A stretch of 64,000 nt of DNA from Rosa chinensis (GCF_002994745.2 NC_037093.1:69273510-69337509), one strand, 5' to 3'. Shown: positions 1 through 13,184, counted from the first letter of the stretch. Program-made: numbers and translations. The notes: a model not told the origin generated them from the sequence alone.

Positions 1-575
1 CATTTTTGTCTTTTGAGTTATTAGGTGCCAAAAATGAAATACTGCAGTTACTCGCCAAAATCAGTGTTGGTTGTTAGGCGCCCAAAAAAAGAAATATTAT
101 AGCTTCTCGTTAGAGTCCGTGTTTGTTTACACACTGAGCATCATTATCCAAAAATATCGAGAATGCCATTTTTGCCTTTGAGTTGTTAGGCGTCAAAAAG
201 AAAATACTGCAGCTACTCGCTAGAGTCAGTGTTGGTTTCCACACTAAGCATCATTATCCTTTAGGTATCGAGAATGTCATTTTTGCTTTTGAGTTATTAG
301 GGGCCAAAAAGGAAATACTGCAGCTACTCGCTCTAGTAAGTGTTGGTTTCCACACTGAGCATCATTATCCTTTAGATATCGAGAATGTCATTTTTGCCTC
401 TCAATTATTAAGCGCTAAAAATGAAATATTTGCAACTACTCGCTTGAGTCAGTATTGGTTTCCACATTGAGCATCATCATCCGTTAAGTATCGAGAATGT
501 CATTTTTGCCATTGAGTTATTAGGCGCCAAAAAGAAAAAATCGCAGTTACTCGCTAGAGTCAGTGTTGGTTTCCA
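1..575. repeat. Degenerate 111-bp tandem repeat array, truncated by the window start
   Basis: The marker string CATTTTTGCC (or a close variant) recurs at 167, 278, 389 and 501, a period of 111-112 bp. A further, more distant unit begins at position 1, with a 166-bp gap that looks like one complete plus one shortened unit. Each unit carries recognisable blocks in the same order: a gag-tta-tta-ggcgcc-like block, ctgcagctactcgc, then gtgttggtttcc, then gagcatcattatcc. Because 111 is divisible by three, one frame stays open across the array and yields a repeated 37-residue peptide. I regard that as a by-product of unit length, since no start context, intron or domain supports a gene. The array continues upstream of the window. 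Confidence 0.85.
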
Positions 576-1528
576 ATGCATTCCTTCAGAGTGACATGTG
601 GCCACAGGTGAGGTAAGACAGTTAATAGAGCTAAGAATTGGGCGTGTGAAGTAGTACTGAAGCAGGACATTCTAGCAAGTAGCAACGCGCGGAAGTGAAT
701 AACAATATAGAGTGGCGTAGTCAAAAGAAAGAATAAGATTGAGTTGATACATTTAAGCATCGAGAAATTATTGTATACAACAAGCTCTCATTGCATGCAT
801 TTGTAAGCATTGATTTGGACCGTCCACCACTTTAACATTTAGTGATTTGATAGGAACCTGCAAACTTATGGTTAATTTTTTTTTTTTTTTGAAAGGGGAT
901 GGTTAAATTTTTAAAAACCCACCATTTGCCCATCGTTGGTGCAAATTTCACTCCCCAAAAGTATCTGAAGCAGATTTTACAATTTACCTTTGGGTCGACT
1001 CATTTAGACTCCCGGTCCTCTAAAATAGTAACATCCACAAGTCGTGGTCCAAATAGACTTAGATATAAACCAAGGGACTATTTAGCAAAAACTGACAATA
1101 ATCATAACAACTTATTACTCTCCACAGAACAATCGTTCTCTCGCAAGATTGAATTCCCAGACCTCTAGATCCGGGCTCGCATTGAAAAATCTCTCAAGTT
1201 TTCTGGCGATCTTGATCCAGACGGCACCGTTTTTGCTCTCTCTGGCTCACAAGCTTCATCCACCTCTGCTCAATTCGCCGGAAAAAGTTCAATCGGTGCG
1301 GGTCTAGGGTTTCAGATCTCGCACTCTTCCAGGTAATTTCGCCGTTGCGTAATTTACTTTTCGTTTTACTGCTTGGAATCGAATGCTATTGGAAGGTGAA
1401 CGAATTGAATTAAATTTTGCGCAGCAATCTGTTATTAGGATTTCGTAGGCATTGAAGTAATTTTATGCGGTTTCAGGTGGGGTTATGTTATTGTGGAGGT
1501 TCAATTTGAGAAGCTAAGGTTGGGAACA
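576..1528 (+). other. Upstream region and 5' UTR of the syntaxin gene
   Basis: No gene is visible from 576 to about 1160. It is AT-rich, has a T-run near 875, and contains only short chance ORFs. From about 1190 the sequence becomes pyrimidine-rich, like a plant 5' UTR. A donor-like aggtaatt at about 1332 and an acceptor tttcag at 1471-1476 suggest a 5' UTR intron shortly before the start codon at 1529. This is inferred from splice-site appearance only. Confidence 0.4.
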
Positions 1529-4522
1529 ATGCATGCCAAGGGGACACAATCGTCTTTTCGGGATCGGACGCAGGAGTTCCACAGTGTAGCAGAGAGGCTA
1601 AAGAAGTCATTCTCGTCGGCGCCGGGGCCGGGGCCAGGGCCGTCGCAGAATGGCCCCACTAGTGGATCGAAATTCCAGGAACAACAATCGGCCGTGGCGA
1701 CTCACTCCGAGTTTAATAAGAGGGCATCCAAAATTGGATTGGGGATACACTCCACGTCGCAGAAGCTTGGAAAGCTGACAAAATGTGAGTTGTTGCTGAT
1801 GATTTCTAGTATAATTGTAATTGCGGTTTTTGGTTTGAAATTTGAAGCAATTTAAATTGATCTAGGTGGTGTTTGTTGTTATTAAATGTCATTATGCACA
1901 ATCTTTTGTCTTGGAACCCATGTTGATAGCCATTGCTTAAAATATCAAAAGATTATGAGTTGTTGTCACGGTTGAAAGTAAGAACCAGGGAGTGTAAACC
2001 ATACCATGTGCATGAAATATTGCAATCTTTCGGTTCACACTGACATATGGTAGTCTAGTTCGTAGATTGGGAGCTGATGCGCCATCCTTTATGTCCTCCT
2101 TGCAACTAGATTAAACTTGATTTAATATTTGTATTACTGGATGTCTTTCATGTTGCTGTTGCTATAAACAACTGTGTTTGAGAAATTGTTATTTATCGTG
2201 TATTTGTTGTTTACATGCAGTGGCGAAGAGGACTTCTGTTTTTGATGATCCTACAAGGGAAATTCAGGAGCTGACAGCAGTTATCAAGCAGGATATTACC
2301 GCACTCAACTCTGCAGTGGTAGACCTTCAGCTCCTATCTCATTCCAGAAATGAAAGTGGGAATATTTCTAGTGACACGACTAGTCATTCAACCACAGTTG
2401 TTGACGACCTGAAAAATCGGCTTATGAGCACCACAAAAGAGTTTAAAGAAGTCCTCACCATGCGAACTGAGGTAATTGTTACCTGTGCACTTTAAGCTGG
2501 TATTCTTAGTACGAGACCGTTCTACTAAATTTGCTCTTCCAATTGTTTTCTGAGACTAATGATATTTTTATTGGTTTCATGAAGAATTTGAAGGTTCATG
2601 AGAATAGAAGACAATTGTTTTCGTCTAGTGCCTCCAAGGAATCCACAAATCCTTTTGTTCGGCAGCGCCCACTGGCTGCTAGGTCAGCTGCTAGTTCTTC
2701 AAGTGCCTCTCCTCCTCCATGGGCTAATGGATCAGCATCTTCCTCGCAGTTGTTCCCAAAGTAAGAGACTGTTTTTTTGGTTGTTAGTCATGGAACATTG
2801 CTACTGGACTATTGCATGGTTTATCATTTATGAAATAGTATGGAGTTGTCTATGTACCATTTCCTAAATATCTTATTTTATGTGTGTTGCATTATTTAAA
2901 ATGCCGATTTATCTATCTGTGAACCATTGAACAAGTGTTCCAGCTGCTTGCACCCTTTGTTCCTCTTGAGGATCCTGAATAATACCGACCCTATCTCTTT
3001 GTTTCTTTATACTGGGTCATCAATTGTTCTTATGCAGAATATTCTGCATAAAGACAATGATGATGTTTCAGCAAAATTACCAATTTTCAGACACTGATGT
3101 TGAAACATTCTGGACGATCAGTGTTATTACGCAGACTATTGACTTCTTAACTTATTTATAAATTGATGTTTAATTATAAACTTCGAGATAAGTATGACCC
3201 TTCTTTGTTTGGATTTTTTTGAACTTTTGGTTATGATCTTTGTATGGTATGTCATGGGATTTATATTGATTTAGATATCAAATTGAGGCTGTGATCCTTT
3301 TAAAAAAAAAAAATCTTGTTTGAAATTTGCAGGAAGGAGATAGATGGGGAGAGTCAACCATTGCTCCAGCAACAGCATCAGCAGCAACAGCAACAACAGG
3401 AGATGGTTCCATATCAAGACAGTTTCATGCAGAGTAGAGCTGAAGCTTTGCAAAATGTTGAGTCCACCATTCATGAGCTGAGTAATATTTTCAACCAGCT
3501 GGCGACATTGGTTTCTGAGCAAGGGGAAGTTGCCATCAGGTTTTTCTCTAATCCCACCTATTTACATTGCTGCAGAATATGGTGCTAGCTCTAAGCAGAG
3601 ACAGTACTAATAATGGACCTTTTTACTTTTTCAGTATTTCACAAATATATGGTGAATTGATTGTTACTTTTGCTATATCACATTATCCTAGTACATGGTC
3701 TCTTACTAACTTTATGGTACAACATGACCTGAGATGATCTAAAAGCTAGATATCTGATATCCATTTTAGACCAAGACCTTATCAATTAGTTGAATGAGGT
3801 TGAGTAAAATTAGTTGTTGTGGACGATGACAAATATTGCACAATAAAATGGTTTGTCTCTGATGGCAGTGGTTCTGACACTCACATTTATAGAAAAGCGA
3901 AGGTGCTTTGTCAGTGAAAACATTTTTCCAATAAGATGGTAGATTTTCGTTGAAGTATCCATAAATTTAGTGCAATTGGCCAATTGCTATGTGTACTACA
4001 TTTCGTTCTGTTCAGCTTCCTTGTTCCCGTCATTGTTTTAATTTGAATGTCTGGTTATCATTATGGTCCTAAGGTTTCTATTCGAAAAGAGACAGTAATT
4101 TGTGGATTTTTTTGAATGATCTTTTATCTGTTTGCATCTGTGCTACATTCTGATTATTGTTATAGTTGTGGGGAATTTCTGGTGAGAAATACTTTGGCAC
4201 TTTGAAGTTGGGGAACTAAACTCCAGTTTCTCTCACAATTCTTAAGGTTATGGCATTCTCAGTTGGTGCATGGTAGTTTGAAGAGTAACCTTAGAATTTC
4301 TATAACCTAACACCTCGATTGGATTTGAACTGGAATTTTGACAAGGGCATTTACTGTTGCAGGATTGATGAGAACATGGAAGACACATTGGCAAATGTAG
4401 AGGGTGCACAAGGGCAACTGCTCAAGTATATGAATAGCATATCATCAAATAGGTGGCTGATGATCAAGATATTCTTTATATTAATTTTTTTCCTCATGGT
4501 TTTCCTATTTTTTGTGGCATAA
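1529..4522 (+). CDS. SYP32: Qa-SNARE syntaxin, Sed5/syntaxin-5 type (SYP31/SYP32-like)
   Basis: This is a Golgi Qa-SNARE. The family drives fusion of ER-derived and intra-Golgi vesicles with cis-Golgi membranes. Five exons join in frame: 1529-1784, 2221-2471, 2585-2760, 3333-3539 and 4363-4522, giving 349 aa, close to Arabidopsis SYP32. The start is the first ATG that places the N-terminal syntaxin-5 motif SSFRDRTQEF near residue 8. Residues about 65-175 hold the Habc region (FNKRASKIG, TSVFDDPTREIQELT). Exon 3 carries the conserved KESTNPFVRQRPLA segment, and exon 4 opens with a glutamine tract. The SNARE helix spans about 255-320 with its central glutamine in LVSEQGE. A C-terminal membrane anchor (WLMIKIFFILIFFLMVFLF) ends two residues before the stop. 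The 3' end is duplicated at 20954 onward. SYP32 rather than SYP31 is chosen by recalled similarity. Confidence 0.93.
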
Positions 4523-5972
4523 TAGTCATTGCAGAGACAATTGAAAAGGAAGAAAAATGACAGCGTCTTTTTGAGTATTTTTACTGTTGATAAGCCCCTT
4601 CTATTCGTTTCATGAGCAAGATGATTACCTAGTAATGTAATATATGTATACTGATACACAAAATGGTAAAATTTGTTGTGAACTATGACTGGCAAGATTT
4701 ATCTGCTTCCGAGTTTGCTATATATTTTGCCGTTTGGTCCCAGGTAGAATGTCTTCCAGGGGTTCGAATACCTTTTTTCAGAAAACGAGTATTTGAATAC
4801 CTACCTGCATTCGAGCTGTTTTACGAGAGAAACATAGAACTTAACAAGCATACAGTTTTTGAGCCCCCAAAAGTTAATATTTTTGCTGTTGATAGCTGTT
4901 CTTAAAACTGACCTCGTGTACTTTAGAAGCCATGCTTCATATGAAGAGCTGTAGGGAAATTATGAAATGCATTGAAGCATCGATTATAAAGGTAGTTCGG
5001 CTGCGGTAGTGGTAGACATGTAACGGACTGATGGTACAGTAGTAGAAAGAGACGCCTCATGTGGGGTGTCAAGAACATGAACTCTGCGTATCCTTGTGCC
5101 ATTCTGTTATGCTATGGGTGAACTACAAGCTCGAAAATATTATACAAGCAAAAGGCACTTTTCCATGTTTCAATAGTTTGGGTATTCCTTGACTGTTACG
5201 GTATGATTTTTTTTTATCTTTTTCATGTTATGATAGTATTCCTAATTGCTTCAAAGATGTCACTCCAACCTATCGTTATAAATAGGAATCGAGAGAGATC
5301 AACTTGACATACGAAGTCATAAGAAGATAAGCTAAAGGTGCGTGAGATTACATTTTTTTTTTTTTGAAAAGGGAGTGAGATTAAATTTAATTTTGAGGAG
5401 TTGAGAAAATACAAAGGATTATGAGAGACACTCAAACCCAAGTAAAGACCAACCAAAGCTCGCATTGGTGGGATTTGCTGTATTATAAGAGGTACATCTG
5501 TGTTTGACATATCATCTATGCATTCCCTATTTAGTATTTACCATATCATTATTGTCCATTGATGGTAACTAAATTGGGCAAGTATTCTTATAAGATACGG
5601 TGTTCATACGCACAAAATACAACTCAAGAATTGGAAGCACCATTGTGTAAAATAGCAAAAGAAGTCTGCCCACCTATAAAAGCTCCTGTTTTGCGTTTCA
5701 ATACGTTATCTGGTCCTCTCTATTTACTATTTAGCCTAGCCCTACTTGTTTGCAAACGTAACCAACTCGCTCATCCGCCATAGCTCCTCTCATTGTGGTT
5801 TTGTTTGTACATACAATATCTATTATTAGGTCTCCGTTTGCGCGAGTCGGAGCCGATTCGATTTTTGCAGAGAGTCGACGACGACGTGAAAATCTGAGTG
5901 TTGGAAGGAAGGAACAAACAGATGGTAGGCGGTGGAAACAGGAGAGACGAGGGCTCGCTCGTCATCAAGAAC
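3794..5972 (+). repeat. Left copy of a direct segmental duplication (about 2.2 kb)
   Basis: This block is nearly identical to 20954-23257 in the same orientation. It starts inside the last syntaxin intron (ATGAGGTTGAGTAAAATTAG) and includes the intact last syntaxin exon, its 3' flank, and the promoter and first 17 codons of the gene whose full copy starts at 23207. The match stops abruptly after AAGAAC at 5972. Compared with the right copy it lacks about 135 bp near 5788, including a CT-rich tract and a TATATATATA stretch, plus a few bases near 5880. Other differences are scattered substitutions and small indels. Identity looks well above 90% by eye but was not computed. Confidence 0.93.
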
Positions 5973-6002
5973 CAAATATTTACTATTTACTGTAGTAATT
6001 AA
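5922..6002 (+). pseudogene. 5'-end fragment of the lysine-rich gene at 23207 (17 codons plus read-through)
   Basis: The ATG at 5922 and the next 16 codons are the same as the start of the intact gene at 23207 (MVGGGNRRDEGSLVIKN). Homology then stops at the insertion junction and the frame runs nine more codons into unrelated DNA before TAA at 6000-6002. The remnant would encode 26 aa. It lies directly upstream of the TAF1A-like start codon at 6097, so if the copied promoter still fires, this would act as an upstream ORF for that gene. Confidence 0.85.
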
Positions 6003-6035
6003 ATCTTACCCCACTTAATTATCTTTCTTACCCCG

Positions 6036-6046
6036 TATATATAAAT
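6036..6046 (+). promoter_or_regulatory. Possible TATA element for the TAF1A-like gene
   Basis: TATATATAAA lies about 55 bp before the ATG at 6097, on the insert side of the duplication junction. Its spacing allows transcription to start near 6070 with a very short 5' UTR. The call rests on motif and spacing alone in an AT-rich stretch. Confidence 0.3.
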
Positions 6047-6096
6047 TTTGAAATCCCCAAAACCCAAAACCCGAAACCCTTGGCCGCTTAGCTGCC

Positions 6097-9000
6097 ATGG
6101 CTGAATCTCCTATACCAGAAATTCCGATTATTCCTGAAAGCCGGAAAAGAAAGTACAACGACGACGGCGACGAGGCAGCACTGTCGGGGCACCTAAAACG
6201 CATCGTTTTATCACTAAGCAAGCCGTCGACTCTGCTTGGCATCGGCGCCTCAAAACCTAGGGCGGTGCACCGCGCCAAGCTCGAAAAGCTTCTCCGGAAG
6301 CTCGTGATTCACCACAACTGGGTCGAGGCCAGCGGCGTCCTCAGCGTGTTGCTCGGCGGCGGAGCCAGCGACAGGTCGCCGGCGAACAACCGCTTCTTGT
6401 ATTGGGTAATGAGTTTAGTTTAGCCCCCTGGTTTTGAATTTGAATAATTTTGGGGCGAAATTGACAATGTGATGGTTGTGTTTGTTGGGATTGGGGGGCT
6501 AGGTTTTGCTGGAAATGGTGGAGCGGTTGTGTGAGATGGAAAAGGAGGAGCGTTTGCCTGGTAATTACTCCAAGGAGGTGTGGATTAAGAATGTGTTTGA
6601 AGCTTGGGAGAAGAAGAATGATAAGATGAAGGCAGAGTTAGAAGAGGTATGGAGTATTTGCATTGTGTTTTACTTATGCACATGGTTTCGGCATTTGTTC
6701 AGCCATGAAGGTTTTTGCTTTTGTGCAGTACAGACATGCTGTTGAACTTGAGCGCATCTCGCTCTCGCTTGCAAAAGGGAATCTTATGGAGGCTGAAGCC
6801 GGTGCTTTCGGGTAAGGTTGTTATTTTTGGGTTCGACTAGTTGCAAAAATTTGCTACTATAATGGTTTACTGTGCTTGACTGAGGAATTGAATCAGAATA
6901 CCCTGCTTTCGTAATGTAGAAGTCTAATGTAGCCGGAACATTTTAGAAATCTATTTTGTTTCTGTTTCATTATTGCTAGAGTAGTTTGGTGTCTTGTTCT
7001 GATTCTTAACTTTAAGCTTGCTTCTTTTTTGTTCTGCAAGCCGGTTAAGTACTGTTCCAAATTGATTTGTCTGAGAATGAGGTTTCTAGTGTACTATGGA
7101 CCATGTTATAAGAATGTATATGTAATTATGTATATTTATAATTTTGTTTTCAACTTGTTTTTGCCCCAGTATGCCATATTCTGTTTCTGTTTTCACTTCA
7201 TATAGTTTGCATTCCCTTGATACTATTTACTATATGGTGGAATAATCATCTTTTTTTTTTTGTGTTTTTTTTTTTTTTCGACAAAGTTATTTTATTGTTT
7301 GTTATTTTCATCTTTTATAATGTAATATTTGAGGGAAGACTATTGGTGTAAGCAAAAGGAGTTTGTCAAATTACTTACTTTTACTTTAGCTGCAAATGGT
7401 ATCTCTAAGGCAATACCATATGATATACATCATCTGAAATTCTGAATGAATATTGCTTTTCATTTTTATTTTCCAGTCTCATGCAAGCACATGGTTTTCG
7501 AAATGACCCTCTTCGAAATATGATTGTCGGATTGACATTCCAGCAATTGTGGTATTCCAAGCTCCCAAAAGAGATGCAGTGGAAGGAGGCTGACCAGTTT
7601 TACACTAGGGAATCAAATGAACGAGTTGCAGGCTCAGAGGGGCATGGCTCTATTAACAGTAACGAGGCTGGTAGCGCCATTCATTGTGATTCAGACACCT
7701 CTGTCATGAATGATAAAGTAGAGAATGTACCACCTATTGTTGCTGTTGATGCTGACAGTGGCTTACATAGAGAGATCTCTGTGGAGGTTGTTGACATGGA
7801 AGTAGAAATTTCTCCACTGAAATTTGAGACCCAAAATTTCTATGCGGACTCTGCTGAAAATTCAGAAGATGAAGCTGCTTTATCTGATCATGGTGGTCAA
7901 ATGCAGTATGCTCCCATTTTCTCTGAACTTGGTAAGAATAAAATTTCCTTCATTCTGACTGAAGTAATACTTGCGTTTAATAATTGGATTTCTTTGTATA
8001 AGGAAAAATATGGCTTGTCCCTGTACTGGTCTATGTGCATCAGGGGAAATGAACGACTTCTCCAATTTAGTTTTGGATTATTTAATTGTTTGTTTACACT
8101 GCTTATCGAATGCAAATTTTCTCGTGGAGTCTTTGCATGATTATCAGATACTGATTGTAGTAGCTTCGATATTCCAGTATATTTAAAAGGAGCTGTTATC
8201 CATACTATAAAAGTGTCATCTTCAGCTCCTTCTATTTCAAGTTTTTCAGAAATACCATCTATTGATAATAACTGATAAGGGATAGAAGCAGCGTGTGGTA
8301 AAGAATGGATAAGAGTGCAGGATGACATCTTCCTTACGAAAATTTGGAATTCAACAAAATGAAAACCAAATGCATTATAGTTCATGGATAACAAAACCAA
8401 ATCTAGTCTCTGTGTGTGTGTGTGTTTGCGCGTGCGTGCATGCTCTGTTTGTGTGTGTAGTCTAGATATTCTTAGGAGTTTATTAGCTTCATATATCTGT
8501 GTTCTATTTGTTACTAGTTCATGGACTTATATTTATACTGGATTTGTCATTCATAATGCCAGAGGGGTTGGAGTCATTGTTACTGCCCATACGATTGCCA
8601 GAGTCTCTCGATAATCATGAAGATAAGAATATTTTTAATGACTATTACAAGGATGCAGTGAAGTACTTACGACATGCTCTTCACTCTTCACCCCCGGTAT
8701 TGGTAGCCTTACATCCTTTGATACAGGTGAGCACTTGTTTTAGTAAAGAAGTAACATTATCTTTATTTGATTTCTGTGAAAATATACATGCAAATTTTGT
8801 GGTCTTCCTGTTAGAATTTTGGGTTAATGTACGTGCAACCATTAGTCTGATATTTTTATTGAGAAAATAGGCTTCCCCTGTAAAATCTGTTTTTAATGAG
8901 GAATATAAGAGCATTCACTGGATGCTGGAAAAGAAAAGAGCATTCATCGTTGCATCTACTGATATAGTTACAAGCTTATAGCTTATAGTACGTACTAGAA

Positions 9001-12000
9001 TTCATGTATTTTATACTCTCAGGCTCTCTTTCTTTTCGTTTTTTTTTTTCATTTTTTTCTTCTGTTTTGTGTGTGGCAGCTGTTGCTGATTGGAGGTCAA
9101 GTTAAAGAGGCCCTGGATGAGATTGAATATTGTTGTAATTTTTCAAACACAGCGCTGCCTACTCGGTACCACTTTATCTGCCAACTTTGTTTCTATCTTT
9201 ACTTCTCAGAGTTAATTGTAAAGAGTGAAAATACAAAAAAGGAAATTGAGTTTTGGTAGTTTGATTCTAGAAAAAAGGGATAAAAGGTGAAAGCAATATA
9301 TATATATATATATATAATATGTATATAACTTTTTACCCGAATGCACTTCTCAGTCGGAAAATAGTGTCCTTACAAGGAGAGAGTTATTGTAGAAAAATAG
9401 AATATAAAACCAGTAAACTTGAAATGTTAGAAATGTCTCCTATAGTCCTATGTACCATATGGGTGGAGGCACAACTTATTTGAAAACAAAACTTTACATT
9501 CACAGAAAAGAAGTTTCATTAGGTAAAGGCACACCTCATTTAAACCTTGCCGGGACACACACCTCTGCGCTTTTTATAATGACTGGCAGTCTGGTTTCCT
9601 TGTAATTAGATTAGACCAGGTATGTTTGGTTTTCTGAACCGTAGAAAGTAGATCCCAGGAGTTGATTTATTAAGAGTTTGACGATTACCAACAGACTAAT
9701 GATATTTGATGATGTTAGGCTGATGGCTATTATCATGACCAAAACCAAAATTGAGTTAATGCTTCTTTCATAAAAATTTGGCTTATATAAAACACTGAAT
9801 CTCCATTTTGTCATCCAGATTATCTCACCCAATTGCATTACAACTTCTGATAGATTATTGAGATTCGATACGAGTTTGCATGATAAATTTCCTTGTCTTG
9901 AAACTAGCCTGAGCATTAACTCTGGATTTCCCACTGTTCAAAATTCTGATGGTTTTTCATGTGAAATATTGTCTTGGCAGTTTGATCAATTTTGATGATA
10001 TATAACAAGCGTAAGTTAGGTGGAGATTGTTTGTTAAAATGGACATTGTAATGTAATGGAAGCAGGTTCACATTAGAATGAAATCAAAATAAAATATATT
10101 TGTGGAGAATTATCCGGTAAACTAGGAAGAATTGAAATTTGGCAAGGATCATAATTGATATTATTATTTTGATGAAAATTTAGTGAAACTGGTGATTCCT
10201 TTTTTTATTTTTTTTCATCAATAGAACACTGGAATATCCTATGGAATGCCTGTACAATGCTCATTCAATAGAGCAGCTACTACCTTAATTCCACATGTTT
10301 CCTAATTTTTGTTGCTTTAGTTATGTACATGAGAATTTTTAAAATTTTCTACTCATGCTAGTTAGTTCATGCTCATGTTGCTTATGATTTATGTAGGGTA
10401 TTATGCTCTAATGCCTACATGTTGGACAGATTAAGGTCTAGTCTTCTGCAGCAATTTGATTCTAATAACAAACCTGTGCTTTCCACTTGTCTGGAGGAAA
10501 ACTTAAGGAAGGATCCTACATGTTGCGATTCATTGGAAAAGCTTGTTCTGTTGCATCAAAATGGTACATGTTCTTTTTCAGTTTAATCCTATACACAGTT
10601 TAGGAGAAACAATAGTCAAGTCCATATTTGTTCCAAGTTCCAATCAGATAGAAGATCGTTATTACATACTTAAAGACTAGTCTGTTCACTATTTAGCATT
10701 CATGTGATTACTAATTGTCTTTAAAATTACTTTGAGGACATGGAACCAAGATACATTTACAGTCATGTAATGTTTCTGTAGCAAATGAGTAAAAACTTTG
10801 TCTGGTTTAAGTTTTAAACTCCCTGGACGGCCAAATGTTTGGAAGTGATAGGAACCCATCAAAATTTTACTAGTTTGCTGTGTTAATCTTTATTCGGACA
10901 TTCTGGGAAATGAAACCATGTTCCTATTAGTGAGGGAATAGCTGTTTTCCTGGTTGCCAAACTAAGTTTTGATTTGAACAATCTTTTTTATTTTTTTTAT
11001 TTTCTTGAAGTATGAGCTTTTTTCTCCTTTCCAAGTGTGCCAGGTAGTAAATGTCTCACGGAGTTACCTAATTTTTTGGTCACTGGGGATAACTTGATTC
11101 CATTTCGTAAAATCCCGCCAATTGTATTTGCTCTTTCTTTGATTTTGTGGGGTCTATGTTTTTAGTAACTCATAATTAATACATCTAGACCTTTTACGGT
11201 CTTCCATCTTTGTGATTAACAGATTAACTAAAATTTGAAAAATGCAGACTTTCTGTAAAACCATCTAACTGTGAGTGTACTCTCCATTACCATACCATAA
11301 ATTTTATAATAGATGCAAAGCAGTAAGTTTAATCTTTGTATGTAACAAGAAGTAGATCTGCATTATAATTTAAATTCATTATATCTTGTTACAACAAAAT
11401 GTCTCTTACGATGTTTTGCAGATAATTATAGTCCTGAGTCCCTGCTTGAAATGATAGCATTGCATTTAGATGCCACCAATGCTGAATACAACATATGGAG
11501 AGAGTATGCTATGTGTTTCCTAAAGCTTTCTCAGTATGAAGAGGACAGGATGTCGGTGTGTCTGAATGGAAATGAAGGTGGACATAAACCATGGTACTCT
11601 GTTTCTTTCAATAAGACCCCGAAAATATTTATAAAGGGACAATCTGGAAAGAATTGGAAATTGCGCTGTAGATGGTGGTCTACGCAGCACTTCAGCCATG
11701 ATATTCTTGCATCAGAGATTGCAGCAGGTATATAATCACCTTTATCCCCAAGTTGTCCCAGTTTCTATACAATGAAGGCTCATCTCTGTCTAGGCAAGCT
11801 TTGCACAGTTATCTCAATCTGGATCACCTAGCGAGCATTTTTTTATTAACAATATGCATTTGAGAGGAAAAAAAAAACTAACATCTCTTCAAATTGGAAT
11901 GACATAAATTTTTTTGCATGCATCTGTTCAAACCAAAATAGCCGAAAATGATGTATTGTTGGATTTTATTTGCAACAGGTGATTTGGAGCTCCTAACTCA

Positions 12001-12166
12001 CAAAGCAGCGAGTGCAGTGCATATGTATGGATCAGAGTTCTATTACGTTGTGGATGCTCTTTGCTGCTTAGAGAAAGAAAGTGAGAAGGACTTGCTCTGT
12101 TTTTTGCAAATGCACATTCGAAATTCTGTTCGAATTTATTCAAATATACGACAGAGAACTAATTGA
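6097..12166 (+). CDS. Probable RNA polymerase I TAF1A/SL1-like subunit
   Basis: Nine exons join in frame: 6097-6405, 6503-6646, 6729-6811, 7477-7931, 8563-8726, 9080-9165, 10397-10563, 11422-11727 and 11979-12166, giving 633 aa. The N-terminus is a short basic stretch (SRKRKY) followed by helices rich in Leu and charged residues (LEKLLRKLVIHHNWVEAS), like the TAF1_subA family, which belongs to the selectivity factor that recruits Pol I to rDNA promoters. The motif GLTFQQLWYSKLPKEMQW at the start of exon 4 is one I associate with plant proteins annotated as Pol I TAF subunit A. The middle is acidic and Ser-rich (about residues 205-330) and probably disordered. No enzyme motif, signal peptide or membrane segment is visible. 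The whole gene lies inside the insert between the two duplicated blocks. All splice sites are GT-AG and there is no premature stop, so it looks functional. The family name is from memory. Confidence 0.6.
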
Positions 12167-12837
12167 GTTTGTGGAAACAAAGCTTGATGATATTGTTGAA
12201 AGTTTTGTTTCCCACATTTCAAACGATCAAAATTGAGTCAACGCTAGAAGCTTATACAAATATAAATAGGCATTTTTGTAACAGGGGCGAGAGGTTCATG
12301 TTCAGTTCTTGTAAATATTAGAGTAATTAGAAGAAAAAAAATTCAATTAGAAGTTTTTTTAGATTAATCAAAACCTTCATTTATATAATCTGGTTAGAAC
12401 TTGGAAGTTGGAAGAGATACGTTTTGGGTTGGAGATGAGGGAAGACTATTTAGGAACTATCTGGTGTGTGTGTGTGTATATTTTTTATTTTGGGCAACAG
12501 TAAACAATAGCACAATTGACGTTACATCTTGGTGGGCAATTATGTTAGTATTCGACCAAGTTATGTTGGTATAACTAGTCTGCAAGTATGTCTTTTGCAT
12601 GTATAAGAAAATTGTTTAATTAGAAAATAAAAATAGTAATTTTTTTTAAAAAAAATAAATAAAAAGCCAACACATTCTGAAGTTATATGATACCGGATAT
12701 CTGCAGAAAAACAAAAACGATTGTGGGTATCTGCCAAAAAAAAAAAAAAAGATTATACTATGGGAATACTATCTCTTTTAATTTTGATTTTTGATTTTGT
12801 GATTTACCATATTACTTCTTTCAATATCAAAATTAAA
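12167..12837. other. 3' flank of the TAF1A-like gene; no gene seen
   Basis: This is AT-rich sequence with a short TG microsatellite near 12465 and several A-runs. It should include the 3' UTR and polyadenylation region of the gene ending at 12166. No ORF or repeat boundary is evident until the Mutator-type target duplication at 12838. Confidence 0.5.
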
Positions 12838-13184
12838 TTTAAATTAGGAAAAATGATCATTTACTCAATTTTAGCTTAAAAATTGCTCACTTACCCAAAC
12901 ACTCTAAGACATTGCCCACTTATCCAAACACTTTAAGAGATTATTTCTTTAATGCCCAATTAAGTATTTTTTAATTCATTTTTATTTGTTTTTGGGACAA
13001 TTTTGCCCTCTCCTTCTTTGTCACTTTGAGAAAGAAGTCATTGGAGACATTGCTTGACTCCGGTGGCGGACTCCGGTGACTGGTGACCGGAATCCGACGA
13101 CCGGTCACCGAAATCTAGAATCCAGCTACCGGACTGGTGACCGGATTCCGGCGTCTGAATTTATTGCTCCCTAATAATACCTAG

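Noticed and set aside
183..470. 95-codon ORF with repeated peptide
   Set aside because: It is the open frame of the 111-bp tandem repeat; unit length divisible by three explains it. No gene context.
899..1168. 89-codon ORF upstream of the syntaxin gene
   Set aside because: Low-complexity start next to a T-run, no recognisable domain, and it lies in what looks like promoter DNA.
4351..4695. Minus-strand ORF opposite the last syntaxin exon, and its copy at 21459-21854
   Set aside because: Mirror of the coding exon and flank on the other strand; its duplication is just the segmental duplication.
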